A stretch of DNA of 64,000 bases from Anaerotruncus colihominis (GCF_010206195.1 NZ_VIQT01000017.1:1-64000), one strand, 5' to 3'. Positions 43,279 through 52,871 are shown, counted from the first letter of the stretch. A program made the numbers and translations. The notes: a model not told the origin generated them from the letters alone.

Positions 43279-43927
43279 TCGACAGCCTCCTCTCGATCAT
43301 TCTGGACAATCGGGACAACAGGAAAATGATGATGAAATACATCGCCGCTACCGTGGCCCAGATTTCGAACGAACGGAAATTGCGCGCAATGATCAGACTG
43401 CCAGCTTGTGTCAGCTCCGGCATACCAATCGCATAAAGGATCGACGTGTCCTTGAGCGTTATGATAAACTGGTTGACCATCGAGGGAATGACAATCCGCA
43501 CCGCTTGGGGAAGAATCACCTTGCGCATCGCGCGGCCATAGGGCAGCCCCAGGCTGCGGGCGGCCTCCATCTGGCCGATGTTGACAGCCTGGATGCCGCT
43601 GCGGAAGATTTCAGACAGATATGCGCCGGCGTTTAATGAAAGCGTCAGGATACCAGCGATTTCCGCACTCATACGGACGTTGAGCGCGCGTGTCACGCCG
43701 AAATAGATAAAGAACGCAAGAACCATGACCGGAACGCCGCGCATGATATCGATATACGCCTGAGAAATAAATTTCAGCACACGGCTGTGTGAAATTTGAA
43801 ACAGGCAGGAGATCAAGCCCAGGACAGTGGCAAAGATCAGGGAAATAACGGTCACTTTGACCGTACCTTGCAGCAAACCTACCAGTAGTTGTGGAAATGA
43901 TTGTGATAGCAGCTCGAAGTAGCTCAA
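43259..43927 (-). CDS. polar amino-acid ABC transporter permease
   Basis: The protein has 222 aa. The start is TTG at 43927, 8 bases after AAAGGA; the frame upstream has no site. Five membrane helices are expected. The conserved [22 protein letters not shown] loop (about 130-150) is the contact to the ATPase. [23 protein letters not shown] is the typical N-terminus of GlnP/HisM types. It works as a dimer with the ATPase downstream and the binding protein upstream. Confidence 0.93.
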   Translation of the reverse strand: MSYFELLSQSFPQLLVGLLQGTVKVTVISLIFATVLGLISCLFQISHSRVLKFISQAYIDIMRGVPVMVLAFFIYFGVTRALNVRMSAEIAGILTLSLNAGAYLSEIFRSGIQAVNIGQMEAARSLGLPYGRAMRKVILPQAVRIVIPSMVNQFIITLKDTSILYAIGMPELTQAGSLIIARNFRSFEIWATVAAMYFIIIFLLSRLSRMIERRLSNGKGKG

Positions 43928-44001
43928 AGCAACCGTCCTTTCTTGTGACAAATCCAAAAGATGCATGGGATATACGGCCGCATACCGCGGAAAACCGGAA
44001 T

Positions 44002-44032
44002 ACGCAGCGGGACAAGCTCCGACCCGCTGCGT
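44002..44032 (-). promoter_or_regulatory. intercistronic hairpin after the binding-protein gene
   Basis: A 10-bp perfect stem, ACGCAGCGGG and its complement, has an 11-base loop and no U-run. It lies 19 bases after the binding-protein stop. Such hairpins often stabilise the binding-protein message and lower read-through, giving more binding protein than permease. Confidence 0.65.
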
Positions 44033-44050
44033 AAAATACCCGTCAAGCTG

Positions 44051-44857
44051 TTACTCCTGAATATAGGTGTCGAGGATTTCCTGATATTTGCCGTTTCCCT
44101 TGAGATTGGCAAGGCCCTTGTTGAACATATCAAGCAGCTCGGTGTTTTGTCCTTTATTAACCGCGAAGCCATAGGACGAACCTTGTTCCTTCTCCGTGAC
44201 GATCTTTAGCCCGACATTCTGCGAAACGGCGTAACCAAGAACCGGGTAATCCTCAAAGCAGGCGGCGGAGTTGCCGGAGATCACATCCTCGTACATATTG
44301 GACGAATCTTTGAAATATGTGGTGGTAAAGCCGTATTCCGCCTTGATGGATTCAGCGAAAGCGGAACCCTCCGTACCGGTTTTGACAGCGACGTTTTTAC
44401 CGCGCAGATCCTCATAGCTCTTGATTTCCTCGTTATCGGCCTTGATACCCATGACAACGCCGGAATCAAAATACGGTTCGGAAAAATCGAATGTGTCCCG
44501 ACGCTCCGGCGTGATGCTCATACCGGCGATCACCGCGTCGGACTGCCCGGCCTGGAGCGACTGGACAGCAGCGTCGAAGCCGAGCACCTGAATTTCATAG
44601 GAAAATCCCTGATCCTTGGCGATCGCCGCGAGAAGATCCATGTCGATACCGACAAATTCGCCGCTTTCATTCTGAAACTCGAAGGGAGCAAAGGTTGTGT
44701 CGGTCGCGATCAGATAGGTCTTACCGGCGTCCGGGCCGGCAGAGGATGCAGTGCCGGAAGAAGCGGTTTCCTTTGGGGCGGGACTGCCGCAGGCGGCGAA
44801 CGAAGCGGCCACCACGCAAGCAAACGTCAGGGCAAGAAGCTTTTTTATGGATTTCAT
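44051..44857 (-). CDS. polar amino-acid ABC transporter substrate-binding lipoprotein
   Basis: The protein has 268 aa. The lipoprotein signal has a lipobox SFAAC (Cys22), so it is tethered outside the membrane. SBP family 3 motifs: LIATDTTFAPFEFQNESGEF, VGIDMDLLAAIA, GMSITPERRDTFDFSEPYF (about 115-135) and GKNVAVKTGTEGSAFAESI. The ligand-binding Arg and Asp of amino-acid binders are in place. It captures a polar amino acid for the importer encoded next. It is the first gene of the operon and has a clear promoter at 44985-45013. Confidence 0.94.
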   Translation of the reverse strand: MKSIKKLLALTFACVVAASFAACGSPAPKETASSGTASSAGPDAGKTYLIATDTTFAPFEFQNESGEFVGIDMDLLAAIAKDQGFSYEIQVLGFDAAVQSLQAGQSDAVIAGMSITPERRDTFDFSEPYFDSGVVMGIKADNEEIKSYEDLRGKNVAVKTGTEGSAFAESIKAEYGFTTTYFKDSSNMYEDVISGNSAACFEDYPVLGYAVSQNVGLKIVTEKEQGSSYGFAVNKGQNTELLDMFNKGLANLKGNGKYQEILDTYIQE

Positions 44858-44984
44858 TGTGTGTACCTCCTGTGATCAATAAATGATGGGTTTAGCCTGA
44901 TTGCAGGATGTGAAAATATATCCTGCATAAAGCAGGCCAAAAGCTGGACGGTTTTTTGAAGTCTGCGATATGCTTAATAGTATT

Positions 44985-45013
44985 ATTCTATAGTAAGTAT
45001 ACGGATATGTCAA
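44985..45013 (-). promoter_or_regulatory. sigma-A promoter of the amino-acid ABC operon
   Basis: On the minus strand TTGACA (45013-45008), 17 bases, then TAGAAT (44990-44985). The leader to the ATG is about 120 bases and contains a GCCTGC...GCAGG repeat that could fold. Confidence 0.8.
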
Positions 45014-45111
45014 TCCCTGTTGAAAAGCTGGGACAGAGAAAATGTAAAATCCAAAGAAAGATCTTAATGCGCATAACATGCAGCTTTATTAAAACCATTA
45101 TGCAAACAGAT

Positions 45112-46977
45112 TCAACCGAGCGATACAGGCGAAACGCCCCGCGCCTCGATCTCGCCGGAGAGCACGCGAACCGAGGATGCGATAGAAAGCGGCGTTGATT
45201 CCCACGCGCAGAGGATCGCGCCCGCCTGCGGGAACAGGTTGGCATCATAAGGCAGCCCCATACACACGACGATCGTGCTGGAATTGGCCGCACAGACGGC
45301 GTTGACAAGCGCCTGTTGCGATGGATCAAATATCGCATCGCGGCAGGCTATGATTACATAGCGGCTCTTAGCAGCCTGCGCGGCGCATATTCCAATCTGT
45401 TCGGAGGTGGGCGAGGCGTCTACAAGTATTTCAGTACCGTTAAAGCGCCGCGCAGCCTGAAGGGCGAACGCTCCGTTCTCCTGCTCCGCCTCCCCAGGGA
45501 AGGCGCGCGCCGCCGAGATTGCAAGTACACGCTCCCCTTCCGCGGGCTTTAATGGTATCAGGCCACGCGTATCGCGGATAAGCGTTATGCTTTTTTCGCT
45601 GACTGTCCGAGCAAAAGCGGCATGCAGAGACGGATAGTAGCCGCTTTGAGGTGCGGCTTGTCCGTCTAAAATACCAAAGCGTTCCTTATATAATAGGATG
45701 CGTCCAACACGATCGTCAAGCGTTTCCCGGGATATCGAGCCGCTTTTAACGGCGGCAAGCACTGCATCGTAAGCAGCGCGTTGAAGCGCCAACCCCTGTA
45801 TGTTATCGCCGCCTGCGCCGGTCGTAATAAGATCGGCTCCGGCGTTGATTGCCATCACGCACGCCTCGCCAAATCCAAAGTTCTGTATGATCGCGCCCAT
45901 ACGCATGGAATCGGTGAAAATCAGACCGTCAAAGCCATCCTCACGGAGAACACCGGTCAGGACAGGTTTTGAAAGTGTGGCTGGCAGGCCGGCGCTGTCA
46001 ATCTGTGGGAAAACGATGTGCGCAGCCATGACAGCCCCAATATCCGCATTTTGCACAGCGTTAAACGGAATAAGCTCCTGCGAGTGCAGCTCATCCAATG
46101 TTTTGTTGACAGAGGGCAGGCCGTGGTGAGAATCAATAGAGGTGTCTCCGTGGCCTGGATAATGCTTGGCAACCGCGAGAATGCCCGCCTCCTGTAAACC
46201 GGTGGCGAAGGCGACGGCATCAGCCGCGACCCGCTCGGCGTCGTCGCCATAGGAGCGCGTACCAATCACCGGGTTGACGGGATTGCTGTTGACATCGGCG
46301 ACAGGGGCGAGGTTGCAGTTAATGCCGGCTGCGCGCAGTTCCTGGCCCATATAAAGCCCTGCTGTGCGCACCGCGTTGAATTCTGGGACAGGTTCCCTGG
46401 CGGTCGGCGCGCCGCCGGAGGCGGCAATGGCCATCGCACATGGATAGAGAAACGTCTCAATACCTGCGCCAAGGGGGATTTCACCATATTTGATCTCGTT
46501 TTCGTCGGGGGCATACCCATAGGCATTGCCAATTATACGCGAAATCTCCCCGCCTTCCTGATCGATTGCAATGATGGCGGGAACGCCGGTATTTTGCGAA
46601 ACACAGCCTTGGAGCGCCGCGGTCAATTCAGAGGTTTGAACAGCGGAGGGCGTGTTGTTTGAAAATAAAATGATATTTCCAATTTTCGTTTCATTGAGGA
46701 ATGCGGTGGTTTGTTCATCGAGCGCATCACCGGGAATGGATACCAAAAAAAGCTGGCCAACCTTTTGCTCATCGGTCATCGTTGACAGCAGACGCGCCGC
46801 ATGCGCGCCTGTGAGCTTGCCGGAGGACGTGGGCTTGTTATCCTGCGGTGCGGCATTGTGGGATTCGGAGGACGGCGGCGCGGCGGGATCGGAAATTACA
46901 ACCGGACCGCTGGACGATGAGCAGGCGGAAAGAAAAAGCAGAACGGAGCAGAGCAGACAAGCGGCAAAACGTTTCAT
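45112..46977 (-). CDS. GH3-family beta-N-acetylhexosaminidase-like lipoprotein
   Basis: The protein has 621 aa. A signal with lipobox LSAC (Cys19) attaches it to the outer face of the membrane. The GH3 barrel follows from about 60: IIAIDQEGGEISR, AVAKHYPGHGDTSIDSHHGLP (the His-Asp loop used as acid/base in NagZ types) and GLIFTDSMRMGAI with the catalytic Asp. A C-terminal alpha/beta domain (about 420-620) is present, as in BsNagZ. It likely removes N-acetylglucosamine from wall fragments during turnover. It is a single gene, and the shadow frames across it are not coding. Confidence 0.92.
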   Translation of the reverse strand: MKRFAACLLCSVLLFLSACSSSSGPVVISDPAAPPSSESHNAAPQDNKPTSSGKLTGAHAARLLSTMTDEQKVGQLFLVSIPGDALDEQTTAFLNETKIGNIILFSNNTPSAVQTSELTAALQGCVSQNTGVPAIIAIDQEGGEISRIIGNAYGYAPDENEIKYGEIPLGAGIETFLYPCAMAIAASGGAPTAREPVPEFNAVRTAGLYMGQELRAAGINCNLAPVADVNSNPVNPVIGTRSYGDDAERVAADAVAFATGLQEAGILAVAKHYPGHGDTSIDSHHGLPSVNKTLDELHSQELIPFNAVQNADIGAVMAAHIVFPQIDSAGLPATLSKPVLTGVLREDGFDGLIFTDSMRMGAIIQNFGFGEACVMAINAGADLITTGAGGDNIQGLALQRAAYDAVLAAVKSGSISRETLDDRVGRILLYKERFGILDGQAAPQSGYYPSLHAAFARTVSEKSITLIRDTRGLIPLKPAEGERVLAISAARAFPGEAEQENGAFALQAARRFNGTEILVDASPTSEQIGICAAQAAKSRYVIIACRDAIFDPSQQALVNAVCAANSSTIVVCMGLPYDANLFPQAGAILCAWESTPLSIASSVRVLSGEIEARGVSPVSLG

Positions 46978-47325
46978 ATTGAAAACCTCCGTATATCAAC
47001 AATCAAATTCATCCGGAATATATGCGGTTTGGGGCATGATAACAAAGGATGGCCAAAGTGTACCACAAAAAAACGCCTTTGCCAATGCCGGCTTTGATTG
47101 AGCGACGATTGTTTTCACCAAGCGGAAAAAAATAAAAATCAGGTGAAAATACTTGTGTAAGATGCCCGTGTCAATGTTGAAACGTATAAAAATAACGTTA
47201 AATTTTTATCTATTAGGTCAAAATATTGAAAAAATACAAAAAATTTATGAATAATCCTAAAACGAAACGTTTTTGTCGGATGATGATTGGCGAAAAAGTC
47301 TATGGATTTTACAGGATTTTTGCAA
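46978..47325. other. AT-rich divergent region between GH3 gene and liv operon
   Basis: No gene is supported. The stretch is AT-rich with runs of A and T and should hold the promoter of the GH3 gene on the minus strand, though no clear pair of boxes is seen. Confidence 0.45.
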
Positions 47326-47386
47326 TATACTTTTTAACACATGAATGTGCTACTTTAAAGCAATGGGAGCCGGTTTTGAGGCTCCC
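47326..47386 (+). promoter_or_regulatory. liv operon -10 box and leader hairpin
   Basis: TATACT at 47326-47331 is a likely -10 box, although a good -35 is not seen. The leader then forms GGGAGCC/GGCTCCC (47365-47386) before the livK ribosome site AGGAGG. The hairpin has no U-run. Confidence 0.5.
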
Positions 47387-47412
47387 GGGCTGATATTTAG
47401 GAGGAACATAAA

Positions 47413-48693
47413 ATGAAAAAGCTTTTGGCAGTAACGCTGGCGGCCGCTCTGGCCGCGGGTTTTGTCGGCTGCGGCGGTTCCGGGACTACAAGCGGAACCA
47501 CGAGCAATGCCGCTTCCGGATCTGCGGATGCCGGCGAAACCATCAAGGTTGGATCCCTTGCACCGCTGACCGGTTCTGTTTCAGTATACGGAATTACAAC
47601 TGTTAACGGCATTAAAATGGCAGTCGACGAGATCAATGCCAATGGCGGCGTTATGGGCCGCCAGATTGAACTTTTGACCGAGGATGAAAAGGGCGAGGTT
47701 CAGGATGCCGTCAACGGCTACAACAAGCTGATCAGCGACGGAATGGTATTTTTGATCGGCGATGTTACCTCGAAGCCGTGCGATGCTGTAGCGAAAATTG
47801 CGGCCGGCGACGGCACGCCGATGCTCACCCCGACCGGTACCGCGCCGTCGATCACTCAGAATGGGGACAACATTTTCCGCACCTGTTTCCTGGACCCGTT
47901 CCAGGGCCAGATTATGGCACAGTTTGCGGCTGAAAAGCTTGGCGCGAAAAAGGTCGCTGTCATGGCCAACTCCTCCGACGATTACTCCGACGGTATTGCC
48001 AAGTCATTCGTAGCCAAGGCGCAGGAGCTGGGGCTTGAGGTTGTCGGCGATGAGCGTTACGGCGCGGATGATACCGACTTTAAGACGCAGCTGACCAAGA
48101 TCAACGCAGCTGGTCCCGACGTGATCATGTTCCCGGATTATTATGAGAAGGTGGCGCTGATCACAAATCAGGCCCGTCAGATTGGCTTTACAGGCCAGAT
48201 GCTCGGCGGCGACGGCTGGGACGGCGTTTTGACTTCCCTGGGTGAGAATGCTTCTGTCGTAGATAACTGCTACTTCTCCTGCCATTACTTCATTGGCGAT
48301 ACAAACGAGCAGGTTGCCAATTTCGTCAACGGCTATCGTTCCCTCTACAGCGAGGACCCGACCGCTTTCTCAGCGCTGGGTTACGATTCGGTCTACATCA
48401 TGAAGGCCGCGATGGAAAAGGCCGGCTCCACGGATAAGGCCGCTGTGCTGGAAGCTCTGCGCGCTACGGATTACACAGGCGTGACGGGCCATATGACTTT
48501 CGATGAGAATGGCGACCCGATCAAGAGCGTCGCGGTGCTGCGCCTTGAAAACGGCGCGACGGTTCTCGACACGATGATGACGGCTGACGGTGCTGAGGAT
48601 TCTGCGCCTGTAGCCTCTGAGTCCGCGTCCTCTGCGGCTGCTGCTTCTGAAGCCGCCGCGTCCTCCGAGGCAGCTTCTTCCGCTGCCGCGTAA
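47413..48693 (+). CDS. livK: branched-chain amino-acid ABC transporter binding lipoprotein
   Basis: The protein has 426 aa. ATG at 47413 follows AGGAGG. The lipoprotein signal has lipobox GFVGC (Cys20). It is a periplasmic-binding type I fold: KVGSLAPLTGSVSVYGITTVNG, LTEDEKGEVQDAVNGYNKLI, FLIGDVTSKPCDAVA and FRTCFLDPFQGQIMAQFA. It binds leucine, isoleucine, valine or a related compound for the importer that follows. The last 30 residues are made only of Ala, Ser, Glu and Val, an unusual low-complexity tail past the end of the fold. A stem-loop follows the gene. Confidence 0.94.
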   Translation: MKKLLAVTLAAALAAGFVGCGGSGTTSGTTSNAASGSADAGETIKVGSLAPLTGSVSVYGITTVNGIKMAVDEINANGGVMGRQIELLTEDEKGEVQDAVNGYNKLISDGMVFLIGDVTSKPCDAVAKIAAGDGTPMLTPTGTAPSITQNGDNIFRTCFLDPFQGQIMAQFAAEKLGAKKVAVMANSSDDYSDGIAKSFVAKAQELGLEVVGDERYGADDTDFKTQLTKINAAGPDVIMFPDYYEKVALITNQARQIGFTGQMLGGDGWDGVLTSLGENASVVDNCYFSCHYFIGDTNEQVANFVNGYRSLYSEDPTAFSALGYDSVYIMKAAMEKAGSTDKAAVLEALRATDYTGVTGHMTFDENGDPIKSVAVLRLENGATVLDTMMTADGAEDSAPVASESASSAAAASEAAASSEAASSAAA

Positions 48694-48710
48694 GGCGTTC
48701 ATAAACGATG

Positions 48711-48745
48711 CAATCAGGGGCAGGGCGATAGGTCCTGCCCCATTG
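48711..48745 (+). promoter_or_regulatory. intercistronic stem-loop after livK
   Basis: GGGGCAGG (48717) pairs with CCTGCCCC (48734), extended by CAAT/ATTG. There is no proper U-run. It probably protects the livK message and limits read-through, as often seen after binding-protein genes. Confidence 0.65.
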
Positions 48746-48845
48746 CGATTTTCATATAACAAAAGGGCGGCCGGTTTTTTAACAACTGGGGCCGCTGAAT
48801 GGGTTTCCGGCATATGCCGGATCAGAAAGAAAGGTGAGATGCGAA

Positions 48846-49754
48846 ATGGACGGCCTGTTTGTTTTTATCAACCAGTTGATCAACGGATTACAGGTAGGCA
48901 GCATCTACGCCCTCGTCGCTCTTGGTTACACAATGGTTTACGGCATTGTGAAGCTGATTAATTTCGCGCATGGCGATTTTATTATGGTGGGGGCTTATCT
49001 GGCGCTGTTTTCGGTGCCAATGCTGCTTGGTGCAGGACTGCCTGCGATACTTGTCATTGTATTGGTCATTGTAATGTCGGTCATTGGCTGTTCGCTTCTC
49101 GGTATGGCGACCGAGCGCATCGCCTATAAGCCGCTGCGCGGTTCGCCGTCGCTGTCGGTTCTGATTACGGCCATCGCGGTCAGCCTGTTTTTGGAAAACC
49201 TGTTCATGATCCTGTTTTCCTCCGCCTCAAAGCCGTTCCCGGCGATCATCAGCGCCAATCCGATCAGCATCGGCAAAATCCAGACAAACGCCGTTACGAT
49301 CATTACAATCGCGTTGTCGATTGTCTGTATGATCGGGTTGCAGCTCTTTGTCAAGAAAACGCGTATGGGCAAAGCGATGCGCGCTGTCTCCGAGGACGCT
49401 GGCGCCGCAATGCTCATGGGCTGCAACAGCAACGTGACGATTTCCATGACGTTTGCAATCGGTTCCGGCCTGGCGGCTGTGGCGGCCGTTATGTATTGCT
49501 CCGCTTATCCGCTGGTCAACCCTTATATGGGTTCCATGCTCGGCCTCAAGGCGTTTATCGCGGCGGTGCTCGGCGGCATCGGCATCATCCCGGGCGCGAT
49601 GCTCGGCGGTTTTGTGATCGGCCTTGTCGAGAGCCTGACAAAGGCGTATATCTCCTCCTATTTGGCGGACGCCGTCGTGTTTGGTATTCTGATTGTCGTG
49701 CTGCTCGTCAAGCCGACGGGCATCCTGGGCAAAAATGTCGGTGAGAAAGTGTAG
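48846..49754 (+). CDS. livH: branched-chain amino-acid ABC transporter permease LivH
   Basis: The protein has 302 aa. ATG at 48846 follows AAAGGTGAG; GTG at 48834 overlaps that site. About eight membrane helices are expected. Characteristic LivH sequences: LINGLQVGSIYALVALGYTMVYGI, KLINFAHGDFIMVGAY and GLKAFIAAVLGGIGIIPGAMLGG, the coupling region to the ATPases. It forms the membrane channel together with LivM. The next gene starts 9 bases later. Confidence 0.95.
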   Translation: MDGLFVFINQLINGLQVGSIYALVALGYTMVYGIVKLINFAHGDFIMVGAYLALFSVPMLLGAGLPAILVIVLVIVMSVIGCSLLGMATERIAYKPLRGSPSLSVLITAIAVSLFLENLFMILFSSASKPFPAIISANPISIGKIQTNAVTIITIALSIVCMIGLQLFVKKTRMGKAMRAVSEDAGAAMLMGCNSNVTISMTFAIGSGLAAVAAVMYCSAYPLVNPYMGSMLGLKAFIAAVLGGIGIIPGAMLGGFVIGLVESLTKAYISSYLADAVVFGILIVVLLVKPTGILGKNVGEKV

Positions 49755-49763
49755 GTGAATGGC

Positions 49764-50807
49764 ATGGCTTCAAAACGCGGCAAAACTTATTTTTCCTATC
49801 TCGTCAACCTTGTTTGTGTCGTCCTGCTGTTCATCGTACTGACTGCATTGATGAAGGCGGGTGTGATCAACACCTATTGGGCGGGCGTGATCATGCTGAT
49901 TATGATCAACATCATCCTGGCGACCTCGCTCAACCTGACCACCGGTGTGCTTGGCCAGATCGCGCTTGGCCACGCGGGGTTCATGTCAGTCGGCGCTTAT
50001 GCGGCCGCGCTCTTTTCCATGAAGATCGCCGAGGCGGCAAAGCTCGTTGAAAACGGCGCGCCGACGGCGGCCGGTTTCGGGACGTTTCTGGCGTCGCTTG
50101 TCGTCGCTGGCATCGTCGCCGCTGTTTTCGGTCTGATCGTCGGCATCCCGGCGCTTCGCCTCAAGGGCGATTATCTGGCGATTATCACGCTCGGTTTCGG
50201 CGAAATCATCCGCGTTATTATTGAAAACGTCAAGTTTACCGGTGGTGCGCAGGGGCTTTCCGGTATCCCGAAGCTCTCCAACTTCAACACAGTCTACTGG
50301 GTGACCGCCCTGACCATCGCCGTGCTGTTTGCATTTGGACGTTCCCGTCATGGCCGTGCGATCATTGCGATCCGTGAGGATGATATCGCTTCGGAGGCGT
50401 CAGGCATCCCGAATACGTATTACAAGGTGCTTGCGTTTACGATTTCAGCATTTTTTGCCGGGGTGGCGGGCGCTGTCTATGCGCAGCAGATGCAGGTGCT
50501 CGGCGCCAAAACATTCAATTTCATGCGCTCCATCGATATTCTGGTCATCGTTGTGCTCGGCGGACTCGGCTCGCTGACCGGCTCAATCATCGCAGCCGTC
50601 GGCTTGACTGTATTGCCCGAGGCGCTGCGCGGCTTCTCCGAATACCGGATGCTGATCTATTCCGTAGCATTGATTATTGTCATGATTTTTAAACCCTCCG
50701 GCCTGCTTGGTACGCGTGAATTCTCCATGTCTGCATTTCTGCGCTGGCTGCGCCATCCGCAGATTAAGCGAAAGAAAGCGGCGGCTGAAAGGGGGAGCGG
50801 TAAATGA
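49764..50807 (+). CDS. livM: branched-chain amino-acid ABC transporter permease LivM
   Basis: The protein has 347 aa. ATG at 49764 follows TAGGTGA; GTG at 49755 directly after the livH stop is less likely. Typical segments: MINIILATSLNLTTGVLGQIALGHAGFMSVGAYAAAL, GIPALRLKGDYLAIITLGFGEIIR and VLGGLGSLTGSIIAA. It has a basic C-terminal tail (KRKKAAAERGSGK). It is the second channel subunit. Its stop overlaps the livG start by four bases (ATGA). Confidence 0.95.
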   Translation: MASKRGKTYFSYLVNLVCVVLLFIVLTALMKAGVINTYWAGVIMLIMINIILATSLNLTTGVLGQIALGHAGFMSVGAYAAALFSMKIAEAAKLVENGAPTAAGFGTFLASLVVAGIVAAVFGLIVGIPALRLKGDYLAIITLGFGEIIRVIIENVKFTGGAQGLSGIPKLSNFNTVYWVTALTIAVLFAFGRSRHGRAIIAIREDDIASEASGIPNTYYKVLAFTISAFFAGVAGAVYAQQMQVLGAKTFNFMRSIDILVIVVLGGLGSLTGSIIAAVGLTVLPEALRGFSEYRMLIYSVALIIVMIFKPSGLLGTREFSMSAFLRWLRHPQIKRKKAAAERGSGK

Positions 50808-51568
50808 GCAATCCTGTTTTGAAGGCCGATCATCTCGGCATCTCCTTCGGCGGACTCAAGGCGGTCGAAGGATTTGATCTGGAAATCCGTGAAAATGAGC
50901 TTGTCGGCTTGATTGGACCAAATGGCGCGGGCAAGACAACCGTGTTCAATATGCTGACGGGCGTTTATCAGCCGACCGAGGGCGCCGTTTATCTTGAAGG
51001 GAATCTGATGGCAGGTAAAAAACCGCATCAGATGGTAAAGGCAGGTATTGCGCGCACCTTCCAGAATATCCGTCTGTTTAAGAAGATGACGGTAATCGAC
51101 AACGTGCGCGTCGCATTCAATCTGCATATGAAATATTCCGTCCTCCAAAGCATTCTGCGCACGCCGCTTGTTTGGAAAGAGGAGGAGGAGATCGATCGCA
51201 AGGCGCACGAGCTGTTGTCCGTATTTCATATGGAAGGGCTTGCCGATCATATAGCGGCCAATCTTCCGTATGGACAGCAGCGTAAGCTTGAAATTGCACG
51301 TGCGCTTGCAACCAATCCAAAGGTGCTTTTGCTTGACGAACCAGCCGCTGGCATGAACCCGACTGAAACGGCGGAATTGATGGAGGCGATCTCCATCATC
51401 CGTGAGCGATTTCATGTATCCATCCTGTTGATCGAGCATGATATGAGCCTTGTTATGAAGATCTGTGAGCGTTTGGTCGTGATCGACTACGGCCAGATTA
51501 TTGCCGCAGGTACGCCGCAGGAAGTTGCGCGCGATCCAAAGGTGATCGGCGCATATCTTGGAAAGTAG
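50804..51568 (+). CDS. livG: branched-chain amino-acid ABC transporter ATPase LivG
   Basis: The protein has 254 aa. Walker A GPNGAGKTTVFNMLTG, the long LivG-type insertion after the Q-loop (RTFQNIRLFKKMTVIDNV), signature LPYGQQRKLEIARALAT, Walker B VLLLDEPAAGMNP and switch His in LLIEHDMSLVMKI are present. It pairs with LivF to drive import. Coupled to livM by overlap. Confidence 0.95.
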   Translation: MSNPVLKADHLGISFGGLKAVEGFDLEIRENELVGLIGPNGAGKTTVFNMLTGVYQPTEGAVYLEGNLMAGKKPHQMVKAGIARTFQNIRLFKKMTVIDNVRVAFNLHMKYSVLQSILRTPLVWKEEEEIDRKAHELLSVFHMEGLADHIAANLPYGQQRKLEIARALATNPKVLLLDEPAAGMNPTETAELMEAISIIRERFHVSILLIEHDMSLVMKICERLVVIDYGQIIAAGTPQEVARDPKVIGAYLGK

Positions 51569-51579
51569 GAGGGGAGCCA

Positions 51580-52284
51580 ATGCTGATCGTCAAAGATTTG
51601 AATGTGTCGTATGGCGCCATCCATGCGATCCATGATGTGAGCCTAGAGGTCAATGCGGGCGAAATCGTCTCGCTGATCGGTGCAAACGGCGCGGGTAAAA
51701 CGACGACGCTGCACACAATCACAGGTCTGAAGAAGGCGTCGTCCGGTTCTGTCGAGCTTGAAGGGCACAACCTTCTGACAACCGAGCCGTCAAAGATTGT
51801 CGGCCTTGGGATGGCGCATGTTCCGGAGGGACGGCGTATTTTCGCATCGATGACGGTTGAGGAAAACCTTGAGATGGGCGCCTTTACCATCCGTGACAAG
51901 GCGCAGATTTCAACGGACATAGAAAATGTATATAAGCACTTCCCACGCTTGCGGGAACGATATAAGCAGGCGGGTGGCACGCTGTCAGGCGGCGAGCAGC
52001 AGATGCTCGCTATTGGACGCGCGATGATGTCTCGGCCAAAGATCATGCTGATGGATGAACCGTCGATGGGCTTATCTCCGCTTCTGGTGGGCGAGATCTT
52101 TGAGATTATCCAGGAGCTGAACCGCAGCGGCATGACCATTTTGCTTGTTGAACAGAATGCCAAAATGGCGCTGTCCATCGCAGACCGCGCATATGTGCTG
52201 GAGACAGGGCATGTCGTTATGGATGGTCAGGCGAAGGATATGCTGGAGGATGATAAGGTTCGGCGGGCATATCTCGGCATGTAA
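51580..52284 (+). CDS. livF: branched-chain amino-acid ABC transporter ATPase LivF
   Basis: The protein has 234 aa, starting 11 bases after livG behind GGAGGGG. Walker A GANGAGKTTTLHTITG, the LivF-type sequence MAHVPEGRRIFASMTVEENLEMGAF, signature LSGGEQQMLAIGRAMMS, Walker B IMLMDEPSMGLSP and LLVEQNAKMALSIADRAYV are complete. Last gene of the liv operon, with a clear terminator after it. Confidence 0.95.
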   Translation: MLIVKDLNVSYGAIHAIHDVSLEVNAGEIVSLIGANGAGKTTTLHTITGLKKASSGSVELEGHNLLTTEPSKIVGLGMAHVPEGRRIFASMTVEENLEMGAFTIRDKAQISTDIENVYKHFPRLRERYKQAGGTLSGGEQQMLAIGRAMMSRPKIMLMDEPSMGLSPLLVGEIFEIIQELNRSGMTILLVEQNAKMALSIADRAYVLETGHVVMDGQAKDMLEDDKVRRAYLGM

Positions 52285-52292
52285 AAACAGAT

Positions 52293-52330
52293 ACCGTCCG
52301 GCTGTCAAGGTGTTACAGCCGGACGGTTTT
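52293..52330 (+). terminator. intrinsic terminator of the liv operon
   Basis: A 13-bp perfect stem, ACCGTCCGGCTGT and its complement, has a 9-base loop followed by TTTT, just after livF. Confidence 0.9.
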
Positions 52331-52348
52331 GCAATGGAGGGAAAATGA

Positions 52349-52828
52349 ATGGCGGAGGTAAAAACGAATGCAATGCGTATGTTGGATCGTGCAAAAATCC
52401 CATATCAGATTCACACATACGATCATGCAGACGGAAAAATTGATGGCGTCAGCGTTGCGGCAAAGCTTGGGCAGGATATCAACGCCGTCTATAAAACGCT
52501 TGTCACCAAAGGCGCGGGCGGCGGTTATTTTGTGTTTGTGATTCCGGTTGACCGGGAGCTTGACCTGAAAAAAGCGGCGCGGGCTGTCGGCGAGAAGTCA
52601 GTTGCAATGATTCCCGTTGCGGATATCAATAAAGCGACCGGATATATCCGGGGCGGCTGCTCACCAATTGGAATGAAGAAGCTGTATCCAACAGTATTCG
52701 ATGCGGCCGTCCTCAATTTGCCGGCTGTGATTGTCAGCGGCGGCCGGATCGGCTGCCAGATTGAAGCCTCGCCTCGTGATCTGCTGCCTCTTGTCAAGGC
52801 TGTAACAGCACGGATTACGTATGATTAA
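52349..52828 (+). CDS. ybaK: YbaK/EbsC-type Cys-tRNA(Pro) deacylase
   Basis: The protein has 159 aa. ATG at 52349 follows GGAGGG. The YbaK fold is seen in RMLDRAKIPYQIHTYDH, VYKTLVTKGAGGGYFVFVIPVDRELDLKKAARAVGEKS and GYIRGGCSPIGMKK, with the family Lys and GGxSPxG loop. It removes Cys wrongly attached to tRNA(Pro), a proofreading step in translation. It stands alone between two terminators. Confidence 0.95.
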   Translation: MAEVKTNAMRMLDRAKIPYQIHTYDHADGKIDGVSVAAKLGQDINAVYKTLVTKGAGGGYFVFVIPVDRELDLKKAARAVGEKSVAMIPVADINKATGYIRGGCSPIGMKKLYPTVFDAAVLNLPAVIVSGGRIGCQIEASPRDLLPLVKAVTARITYD

Positions 52829-52841
52829 AAAAGTATAAAGC

Positions 52842-52871
52842 AAACGCCCCAGCCTTCGCTGGGGCGTTTTT
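52842..52871. terminator. bidirectional intrinsic terminator
   Basis: A 12-bp perfect stem, AAACGCCCCAGC and its complement, with a CTTC loop, is followed by a T-run on the plus strand. It separates ybaK from the convergent GH13 gene. Confidence 0.9.
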
